This document shows, in pieces, positions 15,495-23,260 of a stretch of DNA of 47,257 bases. Positions within the stretch are counted from its first letter, which is position 1. Each line of letters opens with the position of its first letter. The stretch is from Micromonospora arida. Its GTDB lineage: Bacteria > Actinomycetota > Actinomycetes > Mycobacteriales > Micromonosporaceae. The notes beneath the pieces were generated by a model that saw only the letters and a program-made list of their open reading frames with translations, was not told the DNA's origin and ran no database searches. A program made the translations under genes and the position numbers. The stretch is from positions 1 through 47,257 of the forward strand of contig NZ_QGSY01000223.1 in NCBI RefSeq assembly GCF_003857035.1. Reading direction: 5' to 3'.

Positions 15495-16246
15495 CCGTCA
15501 CCCATGGTCGCCCGATGACCGCCGAGATCACCGACATCCTGGTGGCGCACTGCGGGCTGGACGCCGACGCCGCGGCCCGGGCGCCCGCCGCGTCGCTGGA
15601 GGAGTTGGGCATGGACTCGCTCGCCCTGCTGGAACTGTCGGCGGTCGTCGCCGACCGCTGGCAGGTGGCCATCCCCGAGCAGGCCGGACAGTTGAGCATC
15701 CCGGCGGTGGCCGACCTGGTCGCCCGCCGCGCCGACCCGCCCGGGCACACCGAGAACAGCGTGGTCATCGACGCGCCGCTGGGGCTGGTCTGGGAGGTCA
15801 CCAACGACGTGGCGAACTGGACCGAGCTGTTCACCGAGTACGCCGTGGTGGAGATCCTGCACCGCAAGGGGCACACGGTGCGGTTCCGCCTCACCATGTA
15901 CCCCGACGAGAACGGGGTGTCCTGGAGCTGGGTCAGCGAGCGCACAGCCGACCCGGTGAGCAGGCAGGTCCGGGCACACCGGGTGGAGACCGGGCCGTTC
16001 GAGTACATGCGCATCCACTGGCGCTACACCGACGAGGCCGGCGGCACCCGGATGACCTGGACGCAGGACTTCGCGATGAAGCCGACCGCGCCGGTCGACA
16101 ACGCCGCGATGACCGAGCGGATCAACACCAACAGCGTGATCCAACTCGCGGTGATCAAGGACCGGTTGGAGCGGATCGCCTGGCAGCGCGCCGACCAGGG
16201 CAGCCCGACCACCAGCGGCGCACCGACGGGAGCCGACGATGAGTGA
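15491..16246 (+). CDS. Acyl carrier protein fused to aromatase/cyclase
   Basis: 251 residues. Residues ~8-82 are a type II PKS ACP: LEELGMDSLALLELSAVV, with the phosphopantetheine Ser at 43. Residues ~85-240 are a SRPBCC-fold aromatase/cyclase of the WhiE ORFVI/TcmN kind: HTENSVVIDAPLGLVWEVTN, RFRLTMYPDENGVSWSWVSE, GTRMTWTQDFAMKPTAPVDN and MTERINTNSVIQLAVIKDRL. In whiE clusters these are two adjacent genes of about 90 and 160 codons; here one continuous frame spans both with no stop and only a few linker residues (ADPPG). ATG at 15491 overlaps the biotin carboxylase stop. Fusion would tether the chain carrier to the enzyme that sets first-ring folding and aromatisation. The frame reads cleanly through the join. 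Confidence 0.9.
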   Translation: MTVTHGRPMTAEITDILVAHCGLDADAAARAPAASLEELGMDSLALLELSAVVADRWQVAIPEQAGQLSIPAVADLVARRADPPGHTENSVVIDAPLGLVWEVTNDVANWTELFTEYAVVEILHRKGHTVRFRLTMYPDENGVSWSWVSERTADPVSRQVRAHRVETGPFEYMRIHWRYTDEAGGTRMTWTQDFAMKPTAPVDNAAMTERINTNSVIQLAVIKDRLERIAWQRADQGSPTTSGAPTGADDE

Positions 16247-16643
16247 CCTGAGCACCCGCCCGATCGCCGCCCGGGACGTACCCGCCGATCGCCGGCGCGG
16301 CGGTGAGCTTCGGGTGCTGCTCGGCCCCCGCACCGTCGGCAGCACCTCGGGTTTTCTCGGGGTTGCCACGCTCGAGCCGGGGGAGCGGATCGCCGAGCAC
16401 TACCACCCGTACAGCGAGGAGTTCCTGTACCTGGTGCGGGGCGCGATCACCGTCGACCTGGACGACCAGCCGACGCTGCTGGCCGCCGGTGAGGGGCTGT
16501 TCGTACCGGTGAACGTGCGGCACCGGCTGCGCAACACCGGCGTCGAACCGGCCGAGGTGGTCTTCCACCTGGGCCCACTCGCCCCCCGGCCCGAACTGGG
16601 CCACGTCGACACCGAGCTTGTCGAACAACGGGGCGGGTCATGA
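16239..16643 (+). CDS. Cupin-fold protein, WhiE ORFII-like
   Basis: 134-residue single-domain cupin. Motif 1 is GERIAEHYHPYSEEFLYLVRG (two His and Glu of the metal site) and motif 2 is AGEGLFVPVNVRHRLRNTG (third His). Cupins of this kind sit next to the ketosynthase in whiE-type pigment clusters and are thought to act in polyketide tailoring or cyclisation, though their exact reaction is unsettled. ATG at 16239 overlaps the stop of the ACP-cyclase gene by 8 bp, so it is translationally coupled. Followed by a 55-bp repeat-like spacer before KS-alpha. Confidence 0.88.
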   Translation: MSDLSTRPIAARDVPADRRRGGELRVLLGPRTVGSTSGFLGVATLEPGERIAEHYHPYSEEFLYLVRGAITVDLDDQPTLLAAGEGLFVPVNVRHRLRNTGVEPAEVVFHLGPLAPRPELGHVDTELVEQRGGS

Positions 16644-16698
16644 GCGCGAGGAGTGAGCGGGGTTTGCGAGCCCCGCAGTCGCGAACAGAGGTGACGCG
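16644..16698. repeat. GC-rich spacer element before KS-alpha
   Basis: Begins directly at the cupin stop codon (TGAGCGCGAGGAGTGAGC) and contains a hairpin, GCGGGG/CCCCGC, at 16657-16676. Its TGAGCG/GCGAG composition resembles the spacer at 17974-18049, and both start at a stop codon. It has the look of a dispersed intergenic element rather than ordinary operon spacing; all other joins upstream in this operon are overlaps or within 20 bp. Confidence 0.45.
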
Positions 16699-17973
16699 AT
16701 GACCGGGCGCCGCACGGTGGTGACCGGGATCGGGGTGGTCGCCCCGGGCGGCGCCAGCCGGGACCGCTTCTGGAAGACCATCACCGAGGGGCGCACCGCC
16801 ACCCGGCGGATCAGTTTCTTCGACCCGTCGGCGTTCCGGTCGCAGATCGCGGCGGAGTGCGACTTCGACCCGGTCGCGGCGGGGCTCAGCGAGGCCGAGC
16901 GACGCCGGGCCGACCGGTACGTGCAGTTCGCCCTGGCCTGCTCCGCCGAGGCGGTGGCCGACGCCCAGTTGGTGCTCACCGACGGGGAACGGGACCGGGC
17001 CGGGGTGGTGCTGGGCACGGCGGTGGGCGGCACGATGGCGTTGGAGCAGGAGTACGTCACCGTGAGCGAGCACGGCCGACGTTGGCTGGTGGACGGGGCG
17101 CGCGGTGGCCCGTACCTCTATCAGGCGCTGGTGCCCAGCAGCCTCGCGGCGGACGTGGCCTGCCGGCACGGGTTGCACGGCCCGGCGCAGGTGGTGTCCA
17201 CCGGCTGCACCTCCGGCATCGACGCCATCGGGTACGCCCACCAGATGATCGTGGACGGTGAGGCGGACGTGATGCTGGCCGGCGCGTCCGACTCGCCGAT
17301 CTCGCCGGTCACTGTCGCCTCGTTCGACGCGATCAAGGCGACCAGCCCGGACAACGACGACCCGGCACACGCCTCCCGCCCGTTCGACGCCGACCGGCAC
17401 GGGTTCGTGCTGGCCGAGGGCGGGGCGGTGCTCGTGCTGGAGGAGGCCGGGCACGCCCGGCGGCGGGGAGCGCACATCTACTGCGAGGTGGCCGGCTACG
17501 CCAGCCGCAGCAACGGCTTCCACATGACCGGGCTGCGGCCGGACGGGCTGGAGATGGGCCTTGCCGTCACCGACGCGCTCCGACAGGGCCGGATCCTGCC
17601 CGAGCAGGTCTCCTACATCAGCGCGCACGGGTCGGGCACCCGGCAGAACGACCGACACGAGACGGCCGCGTTCAAGCGGGCGCTGGGCCAGGCCGCGTAC
17701 CGGATACCGATCAGCTCGATCAAGTCGATGGTCGGGCACTCGCTCGGCGCGATCGGGTCGATCGAGATGGCCGCGTGCGCCCTCGCCATCGAGTTCGGTG
17801 TGGTGCCGCCGACGGCGAACTGGAGTACCCGGGACCCGGAGTGCGACCTGGACTACGTACCCAACGAGGCGCGGGAGGTTCCGGTGGACGTCGCCCTCTC
17901 GGTGGGCAGCGGGTTCGGCGGTTTCCAGTCGGCGATGGTGTTCCGTCGGATGCTCGGCGCGGTGGCGGCGTGA
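16699..17973 (+). CDS. Type II PKS ketosynthase alpha (KS-alpha), WhiE ORFIII-like
   Basis: 424 residues; condenses malonyl units on the ACP to build the poly-beta-ketone. Active-site Cys170 lies in VVSTGCTSGIDAIGYAHQM; the two catalytic His are in YISAHGSGTRQND and SIKSMVGHSLGAIGS. The N-terminus VVTGIGVVAPGG and C-terminal SVGSGFGGFQSAMVF are typical of KS-alpha. The overall sequence looks like the spore-pigment clade rather than antibiotic KS, which, with the cupin, ACP-cyclase, TcmI-type cyclase and ABM neighbours, supports a pigment product. ATG at 16699 has a GAGGTGA ribosome site. It partners with KS-beta at 18050. Confidence 0.96.
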   Translation: MTGRRTVVTGIGVVAPGGASRDRFWKTITEGRTATRRISFFDPSAFRSQIAAECDFDPVAAGLSEAERRRADRYVQFALACSAEAVADAQLVLTDGERDRAGVVLGTAVGGTMALEQEYVTVSEHGRRWLVDGARGGPYLYQALVPSSLAADVACRHGLHGPAQVVSTGCTSGIDAIGYAHQMIVDGEADVMLAGASDSPISPVTVASFDAIKATSPDNDDPAHASRPFDADRHGFVLAEGGAVLVLEEAGHARRRGAHIYCEVAGYASRSNGFHMTGLRPDGLEMGLAVTDALRQGRILPEQVSYISAHGSGTRQNDRHETAAFKRALGQAAYRIPISSIKSMVGHSLGAIGSIEMAACALAIEFGVVPPTANWSTRDPECDLDYVPNEAREVPVDVALSVGSGFGGFQSAMVFRRMLGAVAA

Positions 17974-18049
17974 GCGAGCGTAGCGAGCGAACCATGAGGC
18001 ACAGCAGCGTGGCGTCTCGCGCCGGCGCGGAGCGAAGCGGAGTGCTGGC
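17974..18049. repeat. 76-bp repeat-like spacer between KS-alpha and KS-beta
   Basis: Starts at the KS-alpha stop codon and reads TGAGCGAGCGTAGCGAGCGA, then GGCACAGCAGCGTGG and GGAGCGAAGCGGAGTG, i.e. iterated GAGCG/AGCGA motifs ending at the KS-beta GTG. KS-alpha and KS-beta genes are normally joined by a start-stop overlap that balances the two subunits, so a filled gap here is unusual. Probably a dispersed actinomycete intergenic repeat. Confidence 0.5.
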
Positions 18050-19306
18050 GTGAGCGCCGGGGTCGCCCGCGCCGTGGTGACCGGCATCGGGGTGGTCGCA
18101 CCGAGCGGCATCGGCGCGGACGCGCACTGGCGAACGGTCCTCGCCGGCACCCGCCGGACCGGCCCGATCACGTTGTTCGACCCGGCCGGCTATCCGACCC
18201 GCTTCGGCGGGGAGGTGCCCGGCTTCACAGCCGACTCCTACGCCGACAGTCGACAGTTGGTGCAGACCGACCGGTGGACGCACCTCGGCTTCGCCGCCAC
18301 CCGGCTGGCGCTGGCCGACGCCGGCCTGCCCGACCGGGCCCCCGATCCGTACGGCTACGCGGTGACCCTGGCCAGTTCGTCCGGGGGCAACCTGTTCGGT
18401 CAGCGGGAACTGCAACGGCTGTGGGGCGGCACGTCCCGGACGGTCGGGGCGTACCAGTCGATCGCCTGGTTCTACGCGGCCAGCGTCGGGCAGCTCTCCA
18501 TCCACCACCAGTTCAAGGGCCCGAGCGGGGTGCTGGTCGCGGAGTCGGCCGGCGGGCTGGACAGCCTGGCGCACGCCGCCCGCGCGGTGCGCCGCGGCAC
18601 CCCGGTCGTGATCGCCGGGGCCACCGAGTGCCCGTTGAGCCCGTACGCGCTCGCCTGCCAGCTGCGCTCGGGGCTGCTCAGTGATGTCGCCGACCCGGAG
18701 CGGGCGTACCGGCCGTTCGACGCCACGGCCAGCGGCTACCTGCCGGCCGAGGGCGGAGCCGTGTTCGTGGTGGAGGAGTTGGGGCACGCCCTGGCCCGGG
18801 GCGCCCGGGTCTACGGCGAGGTGAGCGGCTGGGGCTCCACCCACGACGCCGCGCACACCACGGCGGAGAGCACCGGCGACCCGGCCCAGTACGCGCGGGC
18901 GATGCGCCTGGCCCTGGACCGGGCGGGTGTCGCCGCGGCCGGAATCGACGTGGTGCTGCCCGACGCGCTCGGTGTGCCCCGTTACGACCGCAGCGAGGCC
19001 GAGGCGCTGCGCGCCGTGTTCGCCGACCGGCCGCCCCCGGTGACCACCCAGAAACCGCTGACAGGTCGGGCGTACCAGGGCGGCTCGGCGTTGGACGTGG
19101 CCACCGCGCTGCTCGCCTTCGCCCACGACACGTTGCCCGCGTCGGCGGGACCGGACGAGGTGGCCGAGGGCTGTGAGCTGGACTTCCTGCGGGAGCACCG
19201 GCAACCGCGAAGCCGACTCGCCCTGATCTGCGCGCGGGGCTTCGACGGGTTCAACAGCGCGCTGGTCCTGCGTGGGGCCGCGCCGATGAGGGGAGAGGCG
19301 TCATGA
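18050..19306 (+). CDS. Type II PKS ketosynthase beta / chain length factor
   Basis: 418 residues; forms the heterodimer with KS-alpha and sets chain length. It has the KS fold (VVTGIGVVAPSG, GYLPAEGGAVFVVEELGHA, CARGFDGFNSALVLRG) but no catalytic Cys: the motif reads VLVAESAGGLDSLAHA with Ser166 where KS-alpha has Cys and most chain length factors have Gln. The first catalytic His motif is also gone (PDALGVPRYDRSEAEAL), as expected. GTG at 18050 is the only start giving the canonical N-terminus. It overlaps the next gene by 4 bp (ATGA). Identity as KS-beta is firm; the consequence of Ser for the usual Gln is open. Confidence 0.94.
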   Translation: MSAGVARAVVTGIGVVAPSGIGADAHWRTVLAGTRRTGPITLFDPAGYPTRFGGEVPGFTADSYADSRQLVQTDRWTHLGFAATRLALADAGLPDRAPDPYGYAVTLASSSGGNLFGQRELQRLWGGTSRTVGAYQSIAWFYAASVGQLSIHHQFKGPSGVLVAESAGGLDSLAHAARAVRRGTPVVIAGATECPLSPYALACQLRSGLLSDVADPERAYRPFDATASGYLPAEGGAVFVVEELGHALARGARVYGEVSGWGSTHDAAHTTAESTGDPAQYARAMRLALDRAGVAAAGIDVVLPDALGVPRYDRSEAEALRAVFADRPPPVTTQKPLTGRAYQGGSALDVATALLAFAHDTLPASAGPDEVAEGCELDFLREHRQPRSRLALICARGFDGFNSALVLRGAAPMRGEAS

Positions 19307-19620
19307 GCGACAAACGGGCCCGGGTGGTCTTTCTGGTACGGGTGCCGGTGCCCCGCACCGAGCAGTTCCTCGCCGCGTACGAACAGGTGCGGCACCTGGT
19401 CGCCGGAGGTGTGCCGGGGCACCTGGTCGACCAGGTGTGCCGGTCGTCGACCGACCCGGAGCAGTGGTTGATCACCAGTGAGTGGGCGAGCCTGGCCGAC
19501 TTCGAAGAGTGGGAACGCAGCCCGGAGCACCGGGATCTCGTACGCCCGATGCGGGAGTGCTTCACCGACGCCCGTTCGCTGCGCTTCCACATCCACGCCC
19601 AGACCCCAGCCCTGGCCTGA
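19303..19620 (+). CDS. Antibiotic biosynthesis monooxygenase-fold protein of the pigment cluster
   Basis: 105 residues with a ferredoxin-like ABM fold (PF03992 type): RARVVFLVRVPVPRTEQFLAAY, a central LITSEWASLADFEEWERSPE segment and a C-terminal RSLRFHIHAQ strand. Small cofactor-free ABM proteins in type II PKS clusters oxidise anthrone-like intermediates to quinones or help cyclisation. It overlaps the KS-beta stop by ATGA and is the last gene of the plus-strand pigment operon. A GATCTTGC-family palindrome follows 31 bp downstream and may end transcription. Exact reaction is inferred. Confidence 0.82.
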   Translation: MSDKRARVVFLVRVPVPRTEQFLAAYEQVRHLVAGGVPGHLVDQVCRSSTDPEQWLITSEWASLADFEEWERSPEHRDLVRPMRECFTDARSLRFHIHAQTPALA

Positions 19621-19651
19621 GGCTCCCCGCGCTCCCGTCGGCCCTCTTCCC

Positions 19652-19722
19652 GCGATCTTGCACTTGGTGTCGCGACATAGGGGGCATGTCACGCGTCTCG
19701 ACGACCGAAACTGCAAGATCGG
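19652..19722. repeat. Palindromic intergenic element, GATCTTGC family (copy 2)
   Basis: CGCGATCTTGCA on the left faces TGCAAGATCGG on the right across ~50 bases. The right arm region CGACGACCGAAACTGCAAGA recurs with one change at 24669-24691, showing a dispersed family. It separates the pigment operon from the D-aminopeptidase gene. Confidence 0.7.
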
Positions 19723-19773
19723 CGTAGTGGGGACGGGCCGAGGGCGCGGCTGTGCCGCGTAGGGTCCTGGGGC

Positions 19774-20601
19774 ATGAAGGTACTGATCTCCGTCGACATG
19801 GAGGGCGTCTCGGGGATCGTTCATCCCGCCGAGACGAATCCGGATCGGTACGACTACGAGCGCGGCCGGGCGTTGATGACGGCCGAGGCGAACGCGGTGA
19901 TCGCCGGGGTCCTCGACGCCGAACCCGAGTCGGTTGTGTGGGTCGCCGACGCGCATGGGACGTTCCGGAACATCCCGCCGGAGGACCTCGACCGGCGTGC
20001 TCACCTGGTGCGGGGCAAACCCCGCCCGCTGGGCATGCTCGCCGGGCTGGACGAGCACACGGATGCCGTCCTGCTCGTCGGCTGTCACGCTCGGGCGGGT
20101 GCCGGGCCCGCCGTGCTGGCCCACACGATGAGCGACGCCATCCTCGACGTACGGGTGGCCGGGCGGTCGCTGGGCGAGATCGGCCTCAACGTCGCCATGG
20201 CAGGGCACCTCGATGCGCCCGTCGTCCTGCTCAGCGGAGACGACACCGCCTGCGCCGAGTTCAGCGCGCTGGTGCCCTCGGCGGTCACCGTCGCCGTCAA
20301 GCAGACCCTGGGTCAGGCCGCGGCGGTGGCCCTGCATCCGCAGGAGGCGCGGGAGCGGCTGCGCCACGCCGCCGCCGACGCGGTTGCCCGGCGCGCCTCG
20401 ATCCCACCGGCGAAGGTGGCCGGGCCGGTTGACGTCGAGGTAGACCTGTACGGGCCGTACATGGTCGACCTCGCGGTTCTTGTCCCGGGTGTTACCCGCG
20501 TCGGTGGCGGCCGGACGGTCGCCTTTCACGCCGCCGATGTCGCCGAGGCGTATCGGCTGGTTCAGCTGCTCGTCCAGCTCGCCAGCATCAAACCGAGCTG
20601 A
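19774..20601 (+). CDS. M55-family D-aminopeptidase (DppA-like)
   Basis: 275 residues. M55 peptidases are zinc-dependent, self-compartmentalising enzymes that release D-amino acids from short peptides. Family motifs are at the N-terminus KVLISVDMEGVSGIVHP (metal-binding Asp and Glu), VWVADAHGTFRNI (DAHG), LLVGCHARAGAG (His) and LAHTMSDA (His). VNVAMAGH-equivalent GLNVAMAGHLDAPVVLLSGDD follows. Length matches DppA (about 274). ATG at 19774 starts directly at the first strand. It sits alone between the two biosynthetic clusters, bracketed by a palindromic element upstream and an inverted-repeat element starting right after its stop. A link with either cluster is not indicated. Confidence 0.92.
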   Translation: MKVLISVDMEGVSGIVHPAETNPDRYDYERGRALMTAEANAVIAGVLDAEPESVVWVADAHGTFRNIPPEDLDRRAHLVRGKPRPLGMLAGLDEHTDAVLLVGCHARAGAGPAVLAHTMSDAILDVRVAGRSLGEIGLNVAMAGHLDAPVVLLSGDDTACAEFSALVPSAVTVAVKQTLGQAAAVALHPQEARERLRHAAADAVARRASIPPAKVAGPVDVEVDLYGPYMVDLAVLVPGVTRVGGGRTVAFHAADVAEAYRLVQLLVQLASIKPS

Positions 20602-20685
20602 GGCCTGTTTCATAAGAACTGGCCGGCCTGCGCCGGATCGCCGCCCGGACACCGCCTCGGCTCGACCGCCCTTGTGAAACAGGCC
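20602..20685. mobile_element. MITE-like element with 15-bp terminal inverted repeats
   Basis: GGCCTGTTTCATAAG (20602-20616) and CTTGTGAAACAGGCC (20671-20685) are inverted repeats with a single mismatch, enclosing 54 bp without coding capacity. Such GGCCTGTTTCA ends look like insertion sequence termini, so this may be a non-autonomous MITE or a collapsed IS. It begins immediately after the aminopeptidase stop codon and could also act as its terminator. No target duplication is clear. Confidence 0.5.
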
Positions 20686-20975
20686 CTGGCGCCCGAGAGC
20701 CGTCTCGCGCGGCCGGCGACCGCGCCGCCATCGGCCGTCCGGCTGACACCGCGCGACGGTTGTGCGAGGGGTCATGCCTCGGTGACAATCTGCCAAGTCG
20801 CCCGCCCAATCCTGCCCGCCGAACGGGCTGTCGGCAATCAGGCTCGTCGCTGCTTTTGATCCATCCATTCGCATCTAGCAATGGCTTGGTGGGCGTCGTA
20901 TGGTTCCCCGCAGCACCCCGACAAGCGTACGTGATGGGCGGATTCGCCCTCTTTCATGCTGGGCGGTGAACGGTA
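20686..20975. promoter_or_regulatory. Upstream region of the second biosynthetic cluster
   Basis: 290 bp without a plausible gene. From about 20840 the sequence is markedly more AT-rich than its surroundings (CTGCTTTTGATCCATCCATT, then GCATCTAGCAATGGCTT), ending in CGGTAGTGACGG at the GTG start of the AMP-ligase. This is the likely promoter for the long plus-strand operon. I see no clear operator repeat. Confidence 0.4.
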
Positions 20976-22364
20976 GTGACGGCAGAAGATCCTACGGCGA
21001 CCGACCCCGGCTGGGTGGACGAAGTCCTTTTCGCCTGCCACCCGACCGACGTTTGTCTCCGTCTGCCCGAGCCCGTCGACCGGGCCAGCCTGCACCGGCT
21101 GGTGACCGACGCGCAGGACCGGTTGACCGCCGCCGGACTGCGCCCCGGTGGCGCTGCCGCGCTGCGGTTGCCACCGTCGCTGGCGTACGTGGTGAACCTG
21201 CTCGCCACCTGGCGCGCCGGAGGGCAGGCGATCCTGCTCGACCACCGGCTCACCGACCACGAAGTGGACCGGGCGCTGGCCCGGTTGACCCCGCAGGTGG
21301 TGGTTGCTCCGGTGCGGACCGGTGGCGGCGCGCTGAAGATCTTCGTCGACGTCACCGAGGGCGTCACCCGGTACGCCGACAGCCCGGCGGTCAGCGGCCA
21401 TGCCGTGATCCAGCTCAGCTCCGGCTCCACCGGCCCGTCCAAGATAATCGGCCGCACCGCTGCCGACCTGGTCGCCGAGGTGCACCGCTACACCCGGATC
21501 GACGGGGTGGCGCTGCCCGGCGAGCGGATCATCCTGCTGCCCTCGATGGTGCACGTGCTCGGCCTGGTCGGCGGCCTGCTCTACGGGCTGCACGCCGGGG
21601 TCGAGCTGGTGCCGCCGGAGCGGCTCAGCGGCGACGCCGTGCTGGCCGCGATCAGCGCCGGCACCACACCGGCCACGGTGCTCGGTGTGCCGTTCCACAT
21701 CGGACTGCTCGCCTCCACCCGCCCGACCGGTCCGCTGCCGCAGCTGCGGCGGATGACCACAGGGGGCGAGTTGGTGCCGCCCGCCGTCGCCCGGGCGTTC
21801 ACCGACCGGTACGGGGTGCCCCTGGGCAACATGTACGGGATGACCGAGGTCGGGGTGATCGGCACCGACCTGTACGGGTCGCACCGACCGTCGATCGCCC
21901 CCGCGCCCGGGATCGAGGTCCGCGAGTCCGGCGGTGAGCTGTGGGTGTCCTGCCCGGCGTCGCCGTACGTCGGCCTGAGCGACCCGACCCGCTGGTCCGA
22001 CGGCTGGTTGCACACCCGCGACGCCGGCACCGTCGATGAGGACACCGGCCTGGTCACGGTGCGCGGTCGACTCGACTCACAGGTCTCCGTCGGCGGGATG
22101 AAGGTCGACCTGACCGAGGTGGAGGCCACTGTCGCCGAGCTGACCGGGGTTGCCGCCGCCGTGGTGGTCTGGGACGACGGCATCACCGCGTACGTCCAAC
22201 CCGACGGCGCGCTGTCGGAGGAGACGCTGGACAAGCTCCTCGCCGAGCGGTTGGCCGGCTACAAACGGCCCCGGGCGCTGCACCTGCTCGATCAGTTGCC
22301 CCGTACCACCACCGGCAAGCTGGTCCGCTCGACCGACGCGCTGCGCTCGGCGGTCACCCCGTGA
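20976..22364 (+). CDS. AMP-dependent acyl/aryl ligase (first of three)
   Basis: 462-residue ANL-superfamily enzyme that adenylates a carboxylic acid and transfers it to CoA or an ACP. Visible core motifs: the phosphate loop IQLSSGSTGPSKIIG, LPSMVHVLGLVGGLLYGLH, MYGMTEVGVIGTDL, the hinge WLHTRDAGTVDE (Asp), VRGRLDSQVSVGGMKVDLTEVEA and the catalytic Lys in PRTTTGKLVRS. It is shorter than CoA ligases (500-540) because the N-terminal domain is compact. Start is GTG at 20976. Substrate unknown; as first gene before two ACPs it may load a starter acid. Its 3' end overlaps the antisense PPTase gene by 73 bp. Confidence 0.9.
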   Translation: MTAEDPTATDPGWVDEVLFACHPTDVCLRLPEPVDRASLHRLVTDAQDRLTAAGLRPGGAAALRLPPSLAYVVNLLATWRAGGQAILLDHRLTDHEVDRALARLTPQVVVAPVRTGGGALKIFVDVTEGVTRYADSPAVSGHAVIQLSSGSTGPSKIIGRTAADLVAEVHRYTRIDGVALPGERIILLPSMVHVLGLVGGLLYGLHAGVELVPPERLSGDAVLAAISAGTTPATVLGVPFHIGLLASTRPTGPLPQLRRMTTGGELVPPAVARAFTDRYGVPLGNMYGMTEVGVIGTDLYGSHRPSIAPAPGIEVRESGGELWVSCPASPYVGLSDPTRWSDGWLHTRDAGTVDEDTGLVTVRGRLDSQVSVGGMKVDLTEVEATVAELTGVAAAVVVWDDGITAYVQPDGALSEETLDKLLAERLAGYKRPRALHLLDQLPRTTTGKLVRSTDALRSAVTP

Positions 22365-22978
22365 CCGGGCCGCTGCACCACCTCGACGTCGACCGGCGCG
22401 CTCGCCCGCACGGCGACCGCCAGGACGAGGCCCCCGCCCAGTCGCGGGTGACCGACCCGCAGGAGTTCGTCGCCGGGCACCGGCCGCAACGGCAGCCCCG
22501 GCGGCGGCATCGACCGGTGCAGCCCGCCGTCGCGCAACCCCCGCCCGAGCGCCTTGCCGACCGCCTCCTTGGCGGTCCACAGCCGCAGAAAGTCCACCGT
22601 CCGGCCGGCCTCGGGCCGATCGCCCAACCAGGCCAGCTCGGCGGGCGGGAACCAGCGGCGGGCCAGCGCGAGCGCCGGCAGCGGGCGGATCCGCTCCACG
22701 TCCACCCCGACCGCGCCGGCCCGACGGGCGGCGACCGCCACCAGCCCGGCGGTGCGGCTGACGCTGACCGCCACCTCGACCGACCCGGTCACGTCGTCGA
22801 CCCGGACGACCGGCCGTCCCTCGCGGTCGTGCGTCAGCACCAGCTCGGTCTCCGGGCGACCGAGCAGCAGAGCACCCGCCCGCCGCACCAGCACAGCGGC
22901 CGGATCCGGCTGACCGCCGGTGTCCCGGCCGACCCACACGTAGGCGGTGTCCCGACCGGACACCGTCAGCTGAGCCAC
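22292..22978 (-). CDS. 4'-phosphopantetheinyl transferase (Sfp type)
   Basis: 228 residues; would convert the cluster's apo-ACPs to holo form. Signature motifs are VAVSVSRTAGLVAVAARRAG, the metal-binding VGVDVERIRPL and the WTAKEAVGKALGRGL block (W..KEA..K). N- and C-terminal flanks match short Sfp-type enzymes, but the last ~30 residues overlap the AMP-ligase on the other strand and may be dispensable. GTG at 22978 is only 15 bp from the ACP ATG at 22994 on the opposite strand, so its promoter must lie inside the ACP coding sequence. Reverse orientation within an otherwise plus-strand operon is unusual, but conservation of motifs leaves little doubt it is real. Confidence 0.9.
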   Translation of the reverse strand: MAQLTVSGRDTAYVWVGRDTGGQPDPAAVLVRRAGALLLGRPETELVLTHDREGRPVVRVDDVTGSVEVAVSVSRTAGLVAVAARRAGAVGVDVERIRPLPALALARRWFPPAELAWLGDRPEAGRTVDFLRLWTAKEAVGKALGRGLRDGGLHRSMPPPGLPLRPVPGDELLRVGHPRLGGGLVLAVAVRASAPVDVEVVQRPGHGVTAERSASVERTSLPVVVRGN

Positions 22979-22993
22979 GCAGAGAGGGTATCC

Positions 22994-23260
22994 ATGAGAG
23001 CCGAGGTCCGCGCCTTCGTCGTCGAGCAGCTCGCCGACATGAACTACGACGTCGAGGGGCTCGACGACGACACCACGCTCGGCCCCTCCGGCGTCGACCT
23101 GGAGTCGCTCGCGCTGGCCGACCTGTCCGTGCGGGTCGAGGATCGGTACGGCGTGACGTTCGCCGACGACGAGTCCGAGCAGCTGGCCCTCATGACGGTC
23201 GGCGAGTTCACCACCATGGTCGCCAATCGCGTCACCGAGGCGACGAGCGACAAAGGCTGA
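22994..23260 (+). CDS. Acyl carrier protein 1
   Basis: 88 residues, four-helix ACP. The phosphopantetheine attachment Ser38 lies in GPSGVDLESLALADLSVRVEDRYGV-type helix 2 context: LGPSGVDLESLALADLSVRV. The usual DSL is ESL, as in several ACPs of stand-alone reducing-type systems. GAGAGGG lies 5 bp before the ATG. The stop TGA overlaps the next ATG (TGATG), so ACP1 and ACP2 are coupled. First gene of an uninterrupted chain of overlapping genes running to 34221. Confidence 0.88.
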   Translation: MRAEVRAFVVEQLADMNYDVEGLDDDTTLGPSGVDLESLALADLSVRVEDRYGVTFADDESEQLALMTVGEFTTMVANRVTEATSDKG

